Source of the DNA: Pseudomaricurvus sp050633365
GTDB lineage: Bacteria; Pseudomonadota; Gammaproteobacteria; Pseudomonadales; Cellvibrionaceae
Length of the DNA stretch: 64,000 nt
Assembly: GCA_050633365.1 (NCBI GenBank)
Contig: JBOEGJ010000028.1
Span: 12,235-76,234 of the forward strand
Reading direction: 5' to 3'
Positions 51,387 through 61,219 of the stretch are shown one piece after another. Under the pieces are notes generated by a model. That model was given only the letters and a program-made list of their open reading frames with translations, searched no databases and was not told where the DNA came from. Numbering within the stretch: position 1 is the stretch's first letter; every line of letters begins with the position of its first letter. The translations under genes and the position numbers were made by a program.

Positions 51387-51701
51387 ATGCTTAAACGCAT
51401 CACCCTTGTAGTCACTCTCATGATTGCCGCTTGCTCGGTCATGCCTGTAGCAGCCGACGGCTCGCCCGTCTTTGTTACAGATGATCTCGCAAAGGTAACT
51501 ATTCATAACCCGGCTACTGATATTGTCGCGAAGGAAAATCGACGGTTTAACGTGACTGGCGAGGATCACGCGCTAATTACCAAATCTACCAGTACCTATG
51601 CTGATGGCTGGGAAGGGTTTGGCAAAGAGACCAATAGTGCAACCGCCGTATCCCAAGGCAATATTAATTTGCCGTATGAAGTAGGTTGGCGAAGCTCCTA
51701 A
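51387..51701 (+). CDS. Small secreted phage protein
   Basis: 104 residues with an N-terminal signal (MLKRITLVVTLMIAACSVMPVAADG); the LMIAAC segment could be a lipobox, or cleavage may occur after VAA. The mature part is Asp/Asn-rich and probably extended. Not recognised; a spanin-like role is possible by location only. Confidence 0.5.
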   Translation: MLKRITLVVTLMIAACSVMPVAADGSPVFVTDDLAKVTIHNPATDIVAKENRRFNVTGEDHALITKSTSTYADGWEGFGKETNSATAVSQGNINLPYEVGWRSS

Positions 51702-51727
51702 TACGATAAGCCAAAGAAAAGACACAC

Positions 51728-51758
51728 AAAGGCCTGCTTTTAACGAGGCGGGCCTTTT
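51728..51758 (+). terminator. Intrinsic terminator ending the lysis region
   Basis: 10-bp stem (AAAGGCCTGC with GCGGGCCTTT, one wobble; 10-nt loop) plus T-rich 3' end, between the lysis gene block and the terminase block. Confidence 0.82.
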
Positions 51759-51858
51759 AGTTTATATCTGAGGTGGTACGAGGCTGCCGAGCATTCTCGG
51801 CGGCTAGGCTGGCCAGCACGTACTACCCCAAATACGAATTAACCCTAGTGGCAAAGCA

Positions 51859-52122
51859 ATGACTAATAACAAAATTGTCAGTCTCGACGGTAAGGAGATA
51901 AGGCACAAGGAGCCCAATCAGGATGTGATAAACGTTCTAGAAAAGGCTTTGGCTGAGGCTCGTTCTGGAGAGGTTCAGCAAGTTGTAATCGTGAAATCTT
52001 TCTTTGATGAGTGTATTGGTCACTCTTGTGAAGGCCCTATTGTTCATAAATGGGGAATGTATGGCGCCATTTGTGACGCTGCCGAAACATACCGAGACAT
52101 ATTCATAGCCAATAATGACTGA
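51859..52122 (+). CDS. Small hypothetical phage protein before terminase
   Basis: 87 residues, helical with CIGHSCEGPIVHKWGMYG. Overlaps the terminase small subunit by 8 bp. Not recognised. Confidence 0.55.
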   Translation: MTNNKIVSLDGKEIRHKEPNQDVINVLEKALAEARSGEVQQVVIVKSFFDECIGHSCEGPIVHKWGMYGAICDAAETYRDIFIANND

Positions 52123-52762
52123 ACTCACTTTTACCGCAGAACAGCTCGAGCTAGCTTCAGTCTTAACGACTCTTCAGCGAATGACTGTTATCAACATAGT
52201 CACCGGTAAGATGAGTCAGAGAGAGGCGTATAGAGAGGCGGGCGGCAAAGCGAAAACCGACGCTTCTGCCGACGCGACAGTAAGCCGTATGTTAAGTGAC
52301 GCTAAGGTCAAGGCTTTCTATGAGTCGCTACTCAACGAAGCAGCGAAAGAAGCTGTCATGTCTCGCACTGAGGCGCTTGAGCGTCTTTCTCGTTCAGCAC
52401 GAGTCACAGTGTTAGATATTGCAGAGTTCTCTGAGGAGGTTGTGGGAGAGGATGAGGACGGCAATCCAGTTACTCAAACTTCATGGCGCATTAAGAACAG
52501 TGATGAGATGTCACTAGAGGCGGCAGCTTCGATTAAATCAATCACTGCAACTAAGTTTGGCCCTAAGCTCGAAATGCATGACGCTCAAGGCGCAATTAAG
52601 CAGCTTGCAGACTTAGAGGGCTGGAATGCACCCAAGAGAGCGGCGGTTGAGCATAGTGGGGAAATAGCGACTCCACAGAAGGTAGATCTTGGCTCGATGA
52701 GCAAGGATGATCGCTCTGCGCTCAAGCAACTATTAGAGCGAAACACTGTCGCCGATGGCTAA
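52115..52762 (+). CDS. terS: Terminase small subunit
   Basis: 215 residues fitting the Terminase_2-like small subunit: N-terminal HTH (MSQREAYREAGGKAKTDASADATVSRMLSDAKVKAFYESLL), a helical core and an acidic middle. It recognises the phage packaging site. It overlaps terL by 8 bp. Confidence 0.8.
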   Translation: MTELTFTAEQLELASVLTTLQRMTVINIVTGKMSQREAYREAGGKAKTDASADATVSRMLSDAKVKAFYESLLNEAAKEAVMSRTEALERLSRSARVTVLDIAEFSEEVVGEDEDGNPVTQTSWRIKNSDEMSLEAAASIKSITATKFGPKLEMHDAQGAIKQLADLEGWNAPKRAAVEHSGEIATPQKVDLGSMSKDDRSALKQLLERNTVADG

Positions 52763-54347
52763 TGCGTTGTCACCGATCGAGGCAGCTCTAAACAATCCTC
52801 ATGCCGCGCTAATAGAAATCTCTCGCCTTGAGTGCGAAGAGTCTCTTGCCGAATTCACTCGGCAGGCTTGGCATATCATCGAGCCAGGCACGGAATTGAA
52901 GTGGAATTGGCACCTAGATGTCATTTGCGCTTATCTCGAGGCGTTTTTCCTTCGCCGTAATAATCTCAAACGACTAATAGTGAATGTTCCGCCGGGAAGC
53001 ATGAAGTCAATTCTGTTGTCTGTGATGGGGCCCGCATGGTTGTGGACGATTCAGCCGCATAGACGATTGATTAATTTCTCAGCTGAGATTGGCTTATCAA
53101 CCCGAGATGCCATGCGAATGCGTGACGTCATCACTTCTGATTGGTATCAGGCCCGCTGGGGTGACTCAGTGACGATCGCTAGCGACCAGCGCGAAAAGAC
53201 GCACTTCGCAAACACATCGAAAGGCTTTCGAATGTCGCTGGGTATGGGTGGAACCATCACCGGTAAGCGTGGCAACGACTTGATTATTGATGATGCGCTG
53301 GATGCTAAGAAGGCATTCTCTGATGTCGAGTGTCAGGCCGTAAACGATACTTATGATCAGGCGGTATCCTCTCGGCTTAATGATCTGAATAAAGATGGTA
53401 TCGCGCTAATCATGCAGCGTTTGCGTACCAATGATCTTACTGGGCACCTGCTCACCAAGAAGAAAACCAGCTGGACCGTGCTGCGCATCCCAATGGAGTA
53501 TGAAGGTCAGCCGACGTTTGATCCTGTCGAAGACTTGGGGCCAGAGTACGCACACTTAGCAGATCCACGAACGAGAAGGGGTGAGCTGATGTTCTCCGCT
53601 CGTTTCAATCGTGAAGCTGTCGAAGCACTTAAGGAGGATCTAGGCGATTACGGCACCGCTGGTCAGTTACAGCAAAGGCCAAGCCCGCTTGGTGGCGGTA
53701 TCATCAAGAAAACTCACTGGCGCCAGTGGCCAAAGGGTAAGCCGTTCCCTCACTGTTTCCACATATTCGCCAGTAACGATACGGCATTCAGCGAGAAGGA
53801 TCACAAGGACGCAGCCTACAGCGCTCGAACGACGTGGGGCGTGTTTGAAGATGAAGAGACAGGAAAGCACGCGCTCATATTGCTAGAGGCTTGGTGGGAG
53901 CGTGTTGGTTATCCTGAGTTACGGAAAAAGACAAAGGCTCACCACAAGAAATTCAATCTCGACATCACGTTGATCGAGAAGAAGGCGAGCGGTATCAGCT
54001 TGCTACAAGATATGCGTCGAATGCGAATACCGGCGAGAGGCTTTAACCCGGGTCGACTCGATAAGATTGCTAGAGCACACATGGCGTCACCAATGTTTGA
54101 ATCCGGTTTGATTTACTATCCGGAGAGGCAGTGGGCCGAAGATACCGTTGATTATGTCGCAAGCTTTCCGAATGGCGCAGCGCCTGGGCCGGACATCACC
54201 GATACAGTCACTCAGGCCGTGCTCTACACTAAGCGCAAGATGTGGGCTCTACCACCGGACGAAGAAGATCGAGCGGAGCCTGAAGCTGATAGCTCTGAAG
54301 AGTTCGACGAAGACAATCATGCCGACAGCGCTCCTGCTTACGGCTAG
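52755..54347 (+). CDS. terL: Terminase large subunit
   Basis: 530 residues. ATPase: Walker A variant VPPGSMKS near residue 78-85 and Walker B DLIIDDALD. The C-terminal RNase-H-like nuclease region begins around 335 (FASNDTAFSEKDHKDAAYS). It powers DNA packaging and cuts concatemers. Nearest match is the phage-like Terminase_6-type family. Confidence 0.93.
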   Translation: MANALSPIEAALNNPHAALIEISRLECEESLAEFTRQAWHIIEPGTELKWNWHLDVICAYLEAFFLRRNNLKRLIVNVPPGSMKSILLSVMGPAWLWTIQPHRRLINFSAEIGLSTRDAMRMRDVITSDWYQARWGDSVTIASDQREKTHFANTSKGFRMSLGMGGTITGKRGNDLIIDDALDAKKAFSDVECQAVNDTYDQAVSSRLNDLNKDGIALIMQRLRTNDLTGHLLTKKKTSWTVLRIPMEYEGQPTFDPVEDLGPEYAHLADPRTRRGELMFSARFNREAVEALKEDLGDYGTAGQLQQRPSPLGGGIIKKTHWRQWPKGKPFPHCFHIFASNDTAFSEKDHKDAAYSARTTWGVFEDEETGKHALILLEAWWERVGYPELRKKTKAHHKKFNLDITLIEKKASGISLLQDMRRMRIPARGFNPGRLDKIARAHMASPMFESGLIYYPERQWAEDTVDYVASFPNGAAPGPDITDTVTQAVLYTKRKMWALPPDEEDRAEPEADSSEEFDEDNHADSAPAYG

Positions 54348-54412
54348 GGGTACACAGCTCCCGTAATAGTTCCTACATTAGCTGAAACACAATTCAGCCG
54401 ACGTAGAAACCT

Positions 54413-56875
54413 ATGCAGCAACAGACCAGCTTTTCCCCAACTGATGACGATGGCTTGATGTCCGAGAGCCTGATAACTGTGCCTGATGAAGTAAGCGGCA
54501 TTGTATTGGCTGAAGAAGAGCAAGCCGAAGAGCCTCCAATCTTCCGCATTATGGAAATGGCCAAAGAGGGTGGTCGTGAAGTACTCACCGATGAAGAGCT
54601 GGCTCTACTCGAAGAGTTTGAGTCTCAAGCTCAAGAGGGTGACGGCGGTAACCACAATGCAAACCTCGCTGAGTACGTTGAGGAAACAGAGTTAAGTCGA
54701 CTGGCAAGCGATGTAATCCAGTGGGTAAAGTGGGATGAAGACAGTCGCGCCGATTGGTACAAGAGAGAGCGCAAAGGTATTCAGGCGCTAGGCCTAACCT
54801 CCAAAACAGATCGAACGCCACCGTTCCCTGGTGCAAGTCAAGCAACGCATCCAGTATTAGCTGAAGCCATTGTTCAGTTTCAAGCCAGAGCAATGGAGTC
54901 TCTATGGCCGGCCGGCGGGCCTGTTAAAACGGTCGTGCTCGGTGATGCCACTGAAGAAAAGAAAGAGCAGTCAAAGCGCGTCGAGCAATTCCTGAATTAT
55001 CAATACTCCGAGCTGATGCCAGGTGCCTACGAGCAAACCGACAAGATGCTGACTCGCCTGCCGCTGTCAGGAAGCTGCTTCATCAAAGCTAGCGTTAACG
55101 AAAAGGGTAAAGTGTACCGATCGTTTGTGGAGCCAGCCGACTTTATTGTTTCCTATAACGCCGAAGATCTAGAGACGGCGCCGCGGTACACAGAGCGTGT
55201 TCGCCTTACACCAAACAACATGAAGAAGCTGCAGCTTCAAGGTTTCTATCGTGACTGCAACTTAAGTGACCCTACATCATTGACGGGCACCGAGGATCGC
55301 GAAACGGTCACCGATGCGATTGACGCCACCGAAGGCACTTCACAACCGAGTGCCGATGCCAATACGAACATGCATGTCGTTTACGAGTGTGTGTGCACGC
55401 TAAACCTTCAGGGTTTTGAGCATCGAGACGAAGAAGGTAGAGAAACCGGTTTAGAGCTTGAATACATTGTGTCGGTAGAGCGTGACAGCCAAAAGGTTGT
55501 CGCGATTCGTCGTAACTGGCGCCCCGGCGATCCAGATCAAGGGCGGATTGTTTATCACACCCACTATCGGTTTATGTCGGGATTGGGTTTCTATGGTTAT
55601 GGCCTGTATCACTGGATTGGCGGCCTAGCTGATGCAGCGACCGGCTCGCTTCGAGCATTGTTGGATTCCGCTCAATTCGCAAACATGCAAGGCGGTCACC
55701 GAGCAAAAGACGCGAAGATGGTCAATGGTGATCAACCGCTTAAGCCAGGCGAATGGCGTGAGGTTGATGTCGATGCTGAAGATCTTGCAAAAGCCTTTCA
55801 CCGTGTCCCGTATAAGGAACCTAGCGGGACTCTATTTAGCCTTTTGGGCCATTTAGAGAACTTAGCGCAGCGCTTCGCTTCCACGACTGAGGCGATGATT
55901 GGCGACGGCGCTCAGAATACGCCAGTGGGAACTATCCTTGCTCGCATTGAGCAGGGCACCAAGATACACACCTCAATTCAGAAACGATTACACCGAGCAG
56001 CCAAGAATGAATTTAAATTAGTTTCGTGGCTTAACTCAATCTACTTGCCTGAAAAGTATCCATACGACGTTGTTGGTGGCGAACAAAGTGTTGGTCGTGC
56101 TGACTTCGACAGTCGCGTTGATGTGCTACCGGTTAGCGACCCCAACTACGCAAGCAACATTCAACGCTACTTTATGGCGCAAGCGACATTAGAGCTCGCA
56201 GATAAAGCGCCGCACCTTTATGACATGCAAAAAATCCACAAGCGGGTTTTGGAAAGTTTAAAGGTTGATGGTCTTGACGAAATACTCCCAGACACAACTG
56301 AAAAGCCAAAAAGAATGGGGCCAGTAGAAGAGGGTGCCTCAGCGCTTGTCGGCAAGCCTATTACTTCCTACATTGATCAGGCGCACGAAGCTCACATTGC
56401 AATTCACCAGCAGTTGTTAGCGAATTTGGGCGGTGATCATCCCGCGGCTGCGAAGTTGCAAGCACACATTCAAGAGCACATGGCAATGAGCTACGTGTTA
56501 CGAATGCAGCAAATGACGGGCGTTCCTTTCACAATGCCAGGCGAAGAGGAAGAAGGCCAAGAGCAGCAAGAAGAAATGCCGCTCGAAATGGAAAACCAAA
56601 TTGCTATGCAGACTCAGCAAGCGATTCAAGAGATGCAGGCTCAGGCTCAACAAGGCGAAGCTGCCCCAGATCCAGAGCAGCAAGCTAGAGCGCGTAAAGC
56701 TGCACAAATGGTTGAAGACGAAAGAATGAAAGATGAAGCTGTTTCGAACGACATTAAGCGTAAGCAGGCGAAACACGAAGCTGAGCAGACGCTTAAGCAC
56801 GACGAAACAACGAGAGACCTAAGCCGAAAGATTGCGGCTAAAGAAGCGGAGATAATGAGCGGTCGCCATGAGTAA
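54413..56875 (+). CDS. Portal protein
   Basis: 820 residues, the large podovirus-type portal. Middle signatures include WVKWDEDSRADWYKRERKG, PFPGASQATHPVLAEAIVQFQARAM and GTILARIEQGTKIHTSIQKRLH. The C-terminal 150 residues are a Gln/Glu-rich helical tail. It forms the dodecameric gate for DNA at one capsid vertex. It overlaps the next gene by 8 bp. Confidence 0.88.
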   Translation: MQQQTSFSPTDDDGLMSESLITVPDEVSGIVLAEEEQAEEPPIFRIMEMAKEGGREVLTDEELALLEEFESQAQEGDGGNHNANLAEYVEETELSRLASDVIQWVKWDEDSRADWYKRERKGIQALGLTSKTDRTPPFPGASQATHPVLAEAIVQFQARAMESLWPAGGPVKTVVLGDATEEKKEQSKRVEQFLNYQYSELMPGAYEQTDKMLTRLPLSGSCFIKASVNEKGKVYRSFVEPADFIVSYNAEDLETAPRYTERVRLTPNNMKKLQLQGFYRDCNLSDPTSLTGTEDRETVTDAIDATEGTSQPSADANTNMHVVYECVCTLNLQGFEHRDEEGRETGLELEYIVSVERDSQKVVAIRRNWRPGDPDQGRIVYHTHYRFMSGLGFYGYGLYHWIGGLADAATGSLRALLDSAQFANMQGGHRAKDAKMVNGDQPLKPGEWREVDVDAEDLAKAFHRVPYKEPSGTLFSLLGHLENLAQRFASTTEAMIGDGAQNTPVGTILARIEQGTKIHTSIQKRLHRAAKNEFKLVSWLNSIYLPEKYPYDVVGGEQSVGRADFDSRVDVLPVSDPNYASNIQRYFMAQATLELADKAPHLYDMQKIHKRVLESLKVDGLDEILPDTTEKPKRMGPVEEGASALVGKPITSYIDQAHEAHIAIHQQLLANLGGDHPAAAKLQAHIQEHMAMSYVLRMQQMTGVPFTMPGEEEEGQEQQEEMPLEMENQIAMQTQQAIQEMQAQAQQGEAAPDPEQQARARKAAQMVEDERMKDEAVSNDIKRKQAKHEAEQTLKHDETTRDLSRKIAAKEAEIMSGRHE

Positions 56876-57074
56876 TGACTTCTACTTTCAATCAGATTTC
56901 AAGAAAGCTGTTAACGAAAAGATTCAACAGCTTTCACAGAAGGTTAGCGACGGGAAGGTGGAGAGCTTTGAGCGCTACAAAGAGCTAACCGGACAAATTG
57001 CTGGGCTAAAGAAAGCCCTGGATATTTCAAACGACGTCGCCAAAAGGCGCGGGGAGCTAGAAGAGAGTGAGTGA
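56868..57074 (+). CDS. Small helical phage head-region protein
   Basis: 68 residues, charged helix (KKAVNEKIQQLSQKVSDGKVESFERYKELTGQIAGLKKAL). Head-gene position. Not recognised. Confidence 0.6.
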   Translation: MSNDFYFQSDFKKAVNEKIQQLSQKVSDGKVESFERYKELTGQIAGLKKALDISNDVAKRRGELEESE

Positions 57075-57438
57075 ATCAACTCAACTGCCGTTACAACCGG
57101 CTGGATGGCGGGTGCTGATTAAGCCTGTCGCAATCGATGAGAAGTCTTCAGGCGGAATTATTCTCGCCGAGGAATCCAAAAAGGTAATGGAGCACACCCG
57201 CTACATTGGCCAAGTTGTTTTAATGGGACCTCTCTGCTACGAGAAGAAAGACTTTCAAAAGGATGGCGAGACTCAAGCCTTTTGTAAGGTTGGAGACTGG
57301 GTAGCGTTCCGCAAACATTCTGGGCAAGAGATCCGAATGAAGAGCGACGATGGCAGTGTCACGTCGTACAAGGTCGTTAACGATGACGAGATTATCGCTG
57401 TTGTTAATGAGCCAGAACGTATTGATATTCCACTGTAG
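57067..57438 (+). CDS. Phage GroES-like co-chaperonin
   Basis: 123 residues starting with GTG. The cpn10 fold is visible: GWRVLIKPVAIDEKSSGGIILAEE, GQVVLMGP, CKVGDWVAFRKHSGQEI and the final VVNDDEIIAVV. The mobile-loop region between SSGGIIL residues would contact GroEL. It lies between portal and scaffold, so it likely adapts host GroEL for folding the phage capsid protein, as T4 gp31 does. Confidence 0.85.
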   Translation: MSESTQLPLQPAGWRVLIKPVAIDEKSSGGIILAEESKKVMEHTRYIGQVVLMGPLCYEKKDFQKDGETQAFCKVGDWVAFRKHSGQEIRMKSDDGSVTSYKVVNDDEIIAVVNEPERIDIPL

Positions 57439-57450
57439 GGGGGGGGTGAT

Positions 57451-58458
57451 ATGAGCGAGTACGGCGAACAAGATTTGATCGAGATTCCCGATCCAGAGGA
57501 ATCAATTGATTTAACGAATGTGCTGGCTGAATCCGGTGACGAGGTGCCTGGCACTGAAGATGCTCCGGTTTCAGTTGATGGCGAGCAGGCCGTTACTGGC
57601 GATGATAGTGGCAAGCCACAAGATGAAGTTGCCGAGGCGGTAGCAGAGCAATCTCAGGCTGATTCGTCCACTAAAGCTGATGGTGGTGATCAAGATGCTA
57701 ATCACGAGCCTCGACAGAGAAAGCGAAAAGATCCGCAAAAGCGAATCAATCAGCTCTCGCGTGAGGCGAAAGAAGCAAATGAGCGAGCAGCCGCCGCTGA
57801 AGCAAAGCTCGCGCTTATCGAAGAAGAAAAGTTCGAAAGCGAGAAGAAGGCGAAGGAGCAAGAAATAATCAGTCGTCGTCAAGCGGCAGCTGAGAATGCT
57901 GACTTGCCTGCAATGTTCGAAGCAACTGACGAATTGCATGAGCTGCGCACTGCTACCCCAGAACAAGCCGAGGATGATAGTGCCGGCAATGATGATGGTG
58001 GCGATGGCGAGCAGGGTGCGGATGAGCCTCTACCAATGGCTGATTCAGCCAAGGCGTGGATGGATCGCAACACCTGGTTTGAAGATCCAGACAATGCCGA
58101 TTTGGCGCAAGCTGCAATGGACGTTGAAAACACATTGCGTCAGCGCGGTTACGAACTTGGCGATGATCTCTACGAGGCTATCGACAAAGTGATTGCCAAT
58201 GATCCTCGCTTTGAAGATGTGCGGCCAGAGATGGCTACTAGTGATGACCGTGCAGAAGAGCAGGCGGCAGAACCAGAAAAGCCTGTAGCGCCTGAGCGTC
58301 CAAATATTCCGGTAACGACCACGAAGGCCTCTCAGTCCACAGAGGAAATTAGCCAATATGGTCGCCTATCAAGATTCGATATTAAGACTATGCAGAACTT
58401 TAACTTGGACCCAAATAACCCAAGGCACCGCAAAGCGTTCTTAGATCGTAAAAACTAA
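57451..58458 (+). CDS. Scaffold-like acidic phage protein
   Basis: 335 residues, very acidic with long coiled coil (about 95-150) and Asp/Gly-rich stretches. The C-terminal basic segment (LDPNNPRHRKAFLDRKN) is a typical coat-binding end. Length, composition and place before capsid genes suit a scaffolding protein; no fold-level motif confirms it. Confidence 0.65.
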   Translation: MSEYGEQDLIEIPDPEESIDLTNVLAESGDEVPGTEDAPVSVDGEQAVTGDDSGKPQDEVAEAVAEQSQADSSTKADGGDQDANHEPRQRKRKDPQKRINQLSREAKEANERAAAAEAKLALIEEEKFESEKKAKEQEIISRRQAAAENADLPAMFEATDELHELRTATPEQAEDDSAGNDDGGDGEQGADEPLPMADSAKAWMDRNTWFEDPDNADLAQAAMDVENTLRQRGYELGDDLYEAIDKVIANDPRFEDVRPEMATSDDRAEEQAAEPEKPVAPERPNIPVTTTKASQSTEEISQYGRLSRFDIKTMQNFNLDPNNPRHRKAFLDRKN

Positions 58459-58471
58459 TTGGAGAAAAATT

Positions 58472-58984
58472 ATGGCTAAGCCAGCACGAAAGTCTGCTCA
58501 CGAAAGCAGAGAGCAAGAGTCACGCGAACATGATGACCTTTACGATTTGAACGAACCAATTTTCGAAGATACCGGCCCTTTACCCGAGGTGCCTGCGCGA
58601 GATGGATATGCTCAGCGCTGGATACGCATCCAAAAGGGTAATGAAGAAGATGGCCGTAATATCTACGCAGCGTCCCGAAAGGGATGGACACCACGATCAC
58701 TCGAGACGGTAGGCGATGCCTTTAAGTGGCTAACCACCAAACTAGGTGACCGCGGAAACCTCGTAGGAACCAAAAGCATGGTTCTTATGGAACGCCCGAT
58801 TGAACTGGACCGAAGAGCATCGCAGGTGACCAAGGGTCGTCGCCAAGAGCTCGAAAAAGCGGTTAAACAAAATCTGTTCTCGGAGCATAACGGCCTCGGT
58901 GGTTCATCCACTGGTTTCACGGCACCGCAAGTTGAATCAGCCTCACAGGTTGAACGGGGTCAGCCATTAGTTGCTGACGACTAA
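58472..58984 (+). CDS. Hypothetical phage head-region protein
   Basis: 170 residues, charged (MAKPARKSAHESREQESREHDDLYDL). A core segment RWIRIQKGNEEDGRNIYAASRKGWTPR suggests a DNA- or capsid-binding domain. Not recognised. Located between scaffold and capsid cement genes. Confidence 0.6.
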   Translation: MAKPARKSAHESREQESREHDDLYDLNEPIFEDTGPLPEVPARDGYAQRWIRIQKGNEEDGRNIYAASRKGWTPRSLETVGDAFKWLTTKLGDRGNLVGTKSMVLMERPIELDRRASQVTKGRRQELEKAVKQNLFSEHNGLGGSSTGFTAPQVESASQVERGQPLVADD

Positions 58985-59007
58985 ACGAATTTAAAAGGTA
59001 CTGAACA

Positions 59008-59577
59008 ATGGCAAACACAAATGCGCCATCCGGTTTGCAGCCATTTCGCCACTTAACTGGCGGGCAGGTTCGATCGAATGAGTATTCAATTGCCTCCGGT
59101 TACAACACAGCACTGTACGCAGGTGATGTAGTTGAGATGACCGGTACTGGCAAAAATGTAAAACAAGCAGCTGCTGGCAATGTTGACAACATCGGCGTCT
59201 TCGCCGGCTGTCGTTATGTCAATGAATTGGGTGAGCAGAAGTTCTCTCAGTATTGGCCAGCTAGCACTGTAGCAACTGAAATCGTTGCTTATGTGTACGA
59301 CGATCCAAACATTGTATTCCAGGCACAGTGCAACACGCTTTCCGCTGGTGATGTTGGTCAGTTGGTTGATTGGGAGGTCGCAGCAGGCGTTCCCGCAATC
59401 GGCAAATCAGCAACCATTGTTGATGTCGCTACTGGCACCGCAGCAGCTGGAATGGCTTTGCGTATCGTTGAGCTTAAACCTGAAGTAACCAATGAGTACG
59501 GCGCTAACGCAAAGGCTTTGGTTATCTTCGCTGAACACGCTCTTAAGACTGGCGCTGTTGGCGCTGGCGGTTCCTAA
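59008..59577 (+). CDS. Capsid decoration/cement-like protein
   Basis: 189 residues, beta-rich: SGLQPFRHLTGGQVRSNEYSIASGYNTALYAGDVVEMTG and IGVFAGCRYVNELGEQKFSQYWPAS. The SGYNTALYAGD start is common in capsid cement (Gp24-like) proteins that sit just before the major capsid gene. Position fits. Confidence 0.68.
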   Translation: MANTNAPSGLQPFRHLTGGQVRSNEYSIASGYNTALYAGDVVEMTGTGKNVKQAAAGNVDNIGVFAGCRYVNELGEQKFSQYWPASTVATEIVAYVYDDPNIVFQAQCNTLSAGDVGQLVDWEVAAGVPAIGKSATIVDVATGTAAAGMALRIVELKPEVTNEYGANAKALVIFAEHALKTGAVGAGGS

Positions 59578-59589
59578 GGAGGAATTAAT

Positions 59590-60507
59590 ATGGGCACTAT
59601 GACTCGCGCGCAGTTCGCGAAATCACTGCAAGATGGTCTCAATGGTCACTTCGGCCTTGAGTACGACGAGCACCCTGAAGAGTGGTCACAGGTATTTGAT
59701 GTTGACACCTCTCAGAAGGCTTTCGAAGAAGATCAGCTCTTGGTTGGTTTTGGTTACGCCAGCGAAAAGCCAGAAGGTGGCGAGTACGGCTCTGATGAAG
59801 GTGGTGAAGGTTGGACTAAGCGCTTCACTCACCGAACCGTAGCCTTGTCGTTTGATGTGACTGAAGAGGCTATCGAAGATAACCGCTACATGAACATTGG
59901 GCAGAAGTACTCTCGCGCATTGGCTCGCTCTATGCGCCAGACCAAGGAAGTTTACGCTGCCAACGTCTTTAACTATGCCGGAGATGCTTCTCGCAAAGGT
60001 GGTGACGGAGTTAGCTTGCTTTCGACTTCACACCCTCTGGCTGGTGGTGGCGTTGGTTCTAATATGCTGGCAACGCCTGCTGACCTGGCAGAAGACTCCT
60101 TGGAGCAGGCTTTGATTCAGGTGCGCAAGTGTACCGACGATCGAGGCCTGCCGAAGATGCTTAAGGCAATGAAGCTCGTTATCTCTCCAGAGAACGAGTA
60201 CAACGCTGAGCGCATCTTGTCTTCTACTCACCGTGCCGGTACTGATCACAACGACATCAATGCGTTAAACCGCAAAGGTGTGTTCAAAAGTGATCCAGTG
60301 GTATTGACCAATCTGACTGACTCGGACGCTTGGTTTATCAAAACCAACTGCCCAGACGGTTTGAAGATGATCAACCGCACCAAGATGGTAATGCCTAAAG
60401 TAACGATCGATCCACGTACCGGTAACTTCTGTTATCGCGCTCGTGAGCGTTACTCGGAAGGCCACACCGATTGGCGTGGTGTGTTTGGAAGCATGGGCGC
60501 TGCATAA
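59590..60507 (+). CDS. Major capsid protein
   Basis: 305 residues, HK97-fold style: start GTMTRAQFAKSLQDGLNGHFGLEYDEHPEEWSQVFDV, RTVALSFDVTEEAIEDNRYMNIG, LLSTSHPLAGG and a C-terminal RARERYSEGHTDWRGVFGS. It matches Mu-gpT-like capsid proteins of the Mu/podovirus type. It is followed by a strong terminator. Confidence 0.82.
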   Translation: MGTMTRAQFAKSLQDGLNGHFGLEYDEHPEEWSQVFDVDTSQKAFEEDQLLVGFGYASEKPEGGEYGSDEGGEGWTKRFTHRTVALSFDVTEEAIEDNRYMNIGQKYSRALARSMRQTKEVYAANVFNYAGDASRKGGDGVSLLSTSHPLAGGGVGSNMLATPADLAEDSLEQALIQVRKCTDDRGLPKMLKAMKLVISPENEYNAERILSSTHRAGTDHNDINALNRKGVFKSDPVVLTNLTDSDAWFIKTNCPDGLKMINRTKMVMPKVTIDPRTGNFCYRARERYSEGHTDWRGVFGSMGAA

Positions 60508-60524
60508 GGCCCTTGTGTAGATCA

Positions 60525-60555
60525 ATAAAACGGCCTGCGATGTGGGCCGTTTTAT
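60525..60555 (+). terminator. Intrinsic terminator after major capsid gene
   Basis: 11-bp stem ATAAAACGGCC/GGCCGTTTTAT with a T-run 3'. A partial stop here could raise capsid transcript relative to downstream connector genes. Confidence 0.88.
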
Positions 60556-60571
60556 CAATACCTGGTGATCA

Positions 60572-61216
60572 ATGAGTACTCCACTCAAAAAATTTCGAAG
60601 CGAAGTGTTGACCGATGTGTCCGGTGTGCCGGGTTCACTTATTGATCGTCACATACTTCGTGCTGCTATCGAGTTTTGCGACTACACGCTCACATGGCGA
60701 GAGAAATTTATTCAAACAACTGATGAAGGCGTTATGCAATGCCTGCTTACCCCTGATGAGGGTAGCCGTGTTGTAACTGTGCTCTACGTTGGTGATGACG
60801 GTGTAAAGGTTGCCCCAGCTACAGAGTCTCGCCTAGATGACACGATGACAGGCTGGAGAGACGCCGACAACGATAGCGCATCAGCTCAGTATTACTTTTT
60901 AGAAGATCGAGAAACACTCAGTTTGGTGCTGACACCAGATGCAGAGCGAAGCGTCGAAGTTGTGGCTTGCTTAAAGCCCACACAGGACGCTACCGAATTA
61001 CACGATGATCTCTATGAAGATCATATCGAAGCGCTTGGCTACGGCGCCAAGGCTCGCTTATTCGCTATGCCAGCAAAGCCCTGGTCAAACCCAGAGCTGG
61101 CCATGTACTTCAAAAAACAATTTGAAGATGCGAAAGACAAAGAAAAGGCCGAAAGGCTGAACGATTACACTCGAGAGTCGTCACTCATTGTGCGACCTCA
61201 CAACTATTACGGGTAA
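60572..61216 (+). CDS. Head-tail connector-like protein
   Basis: 214 residues with the helical start SLIDRHILRAAIEFCDYTLTWREKF and the segment LYEDHIEALGYGAKARLFAMPAKPWSNPELAMYFKKQFEDA, like head-completion/connector proteins of podoviruses. Position after the capsid gene supports it. Confidence 0.68.
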   Translation: MSTPLKKFRSEVLTDVSGVPGSLIDRHILRAAIEFCDYTLTWREKFIQTTDEGVMQCLLTPDEGSRVVTVLYVGDDGVKVAPATESRLDDTMTGWRDADNDSASAQYYFLEDRETLSLVLTPDAERSVEVVACLKPTQDATELHDDLYEDHIEALGYGAKARLFAMPAKPWSNPELAMYFKKQFEDAKDKEKAERLNDYTRESSLIVRPHNYYG

Positions 61217-61219
61217 GTT

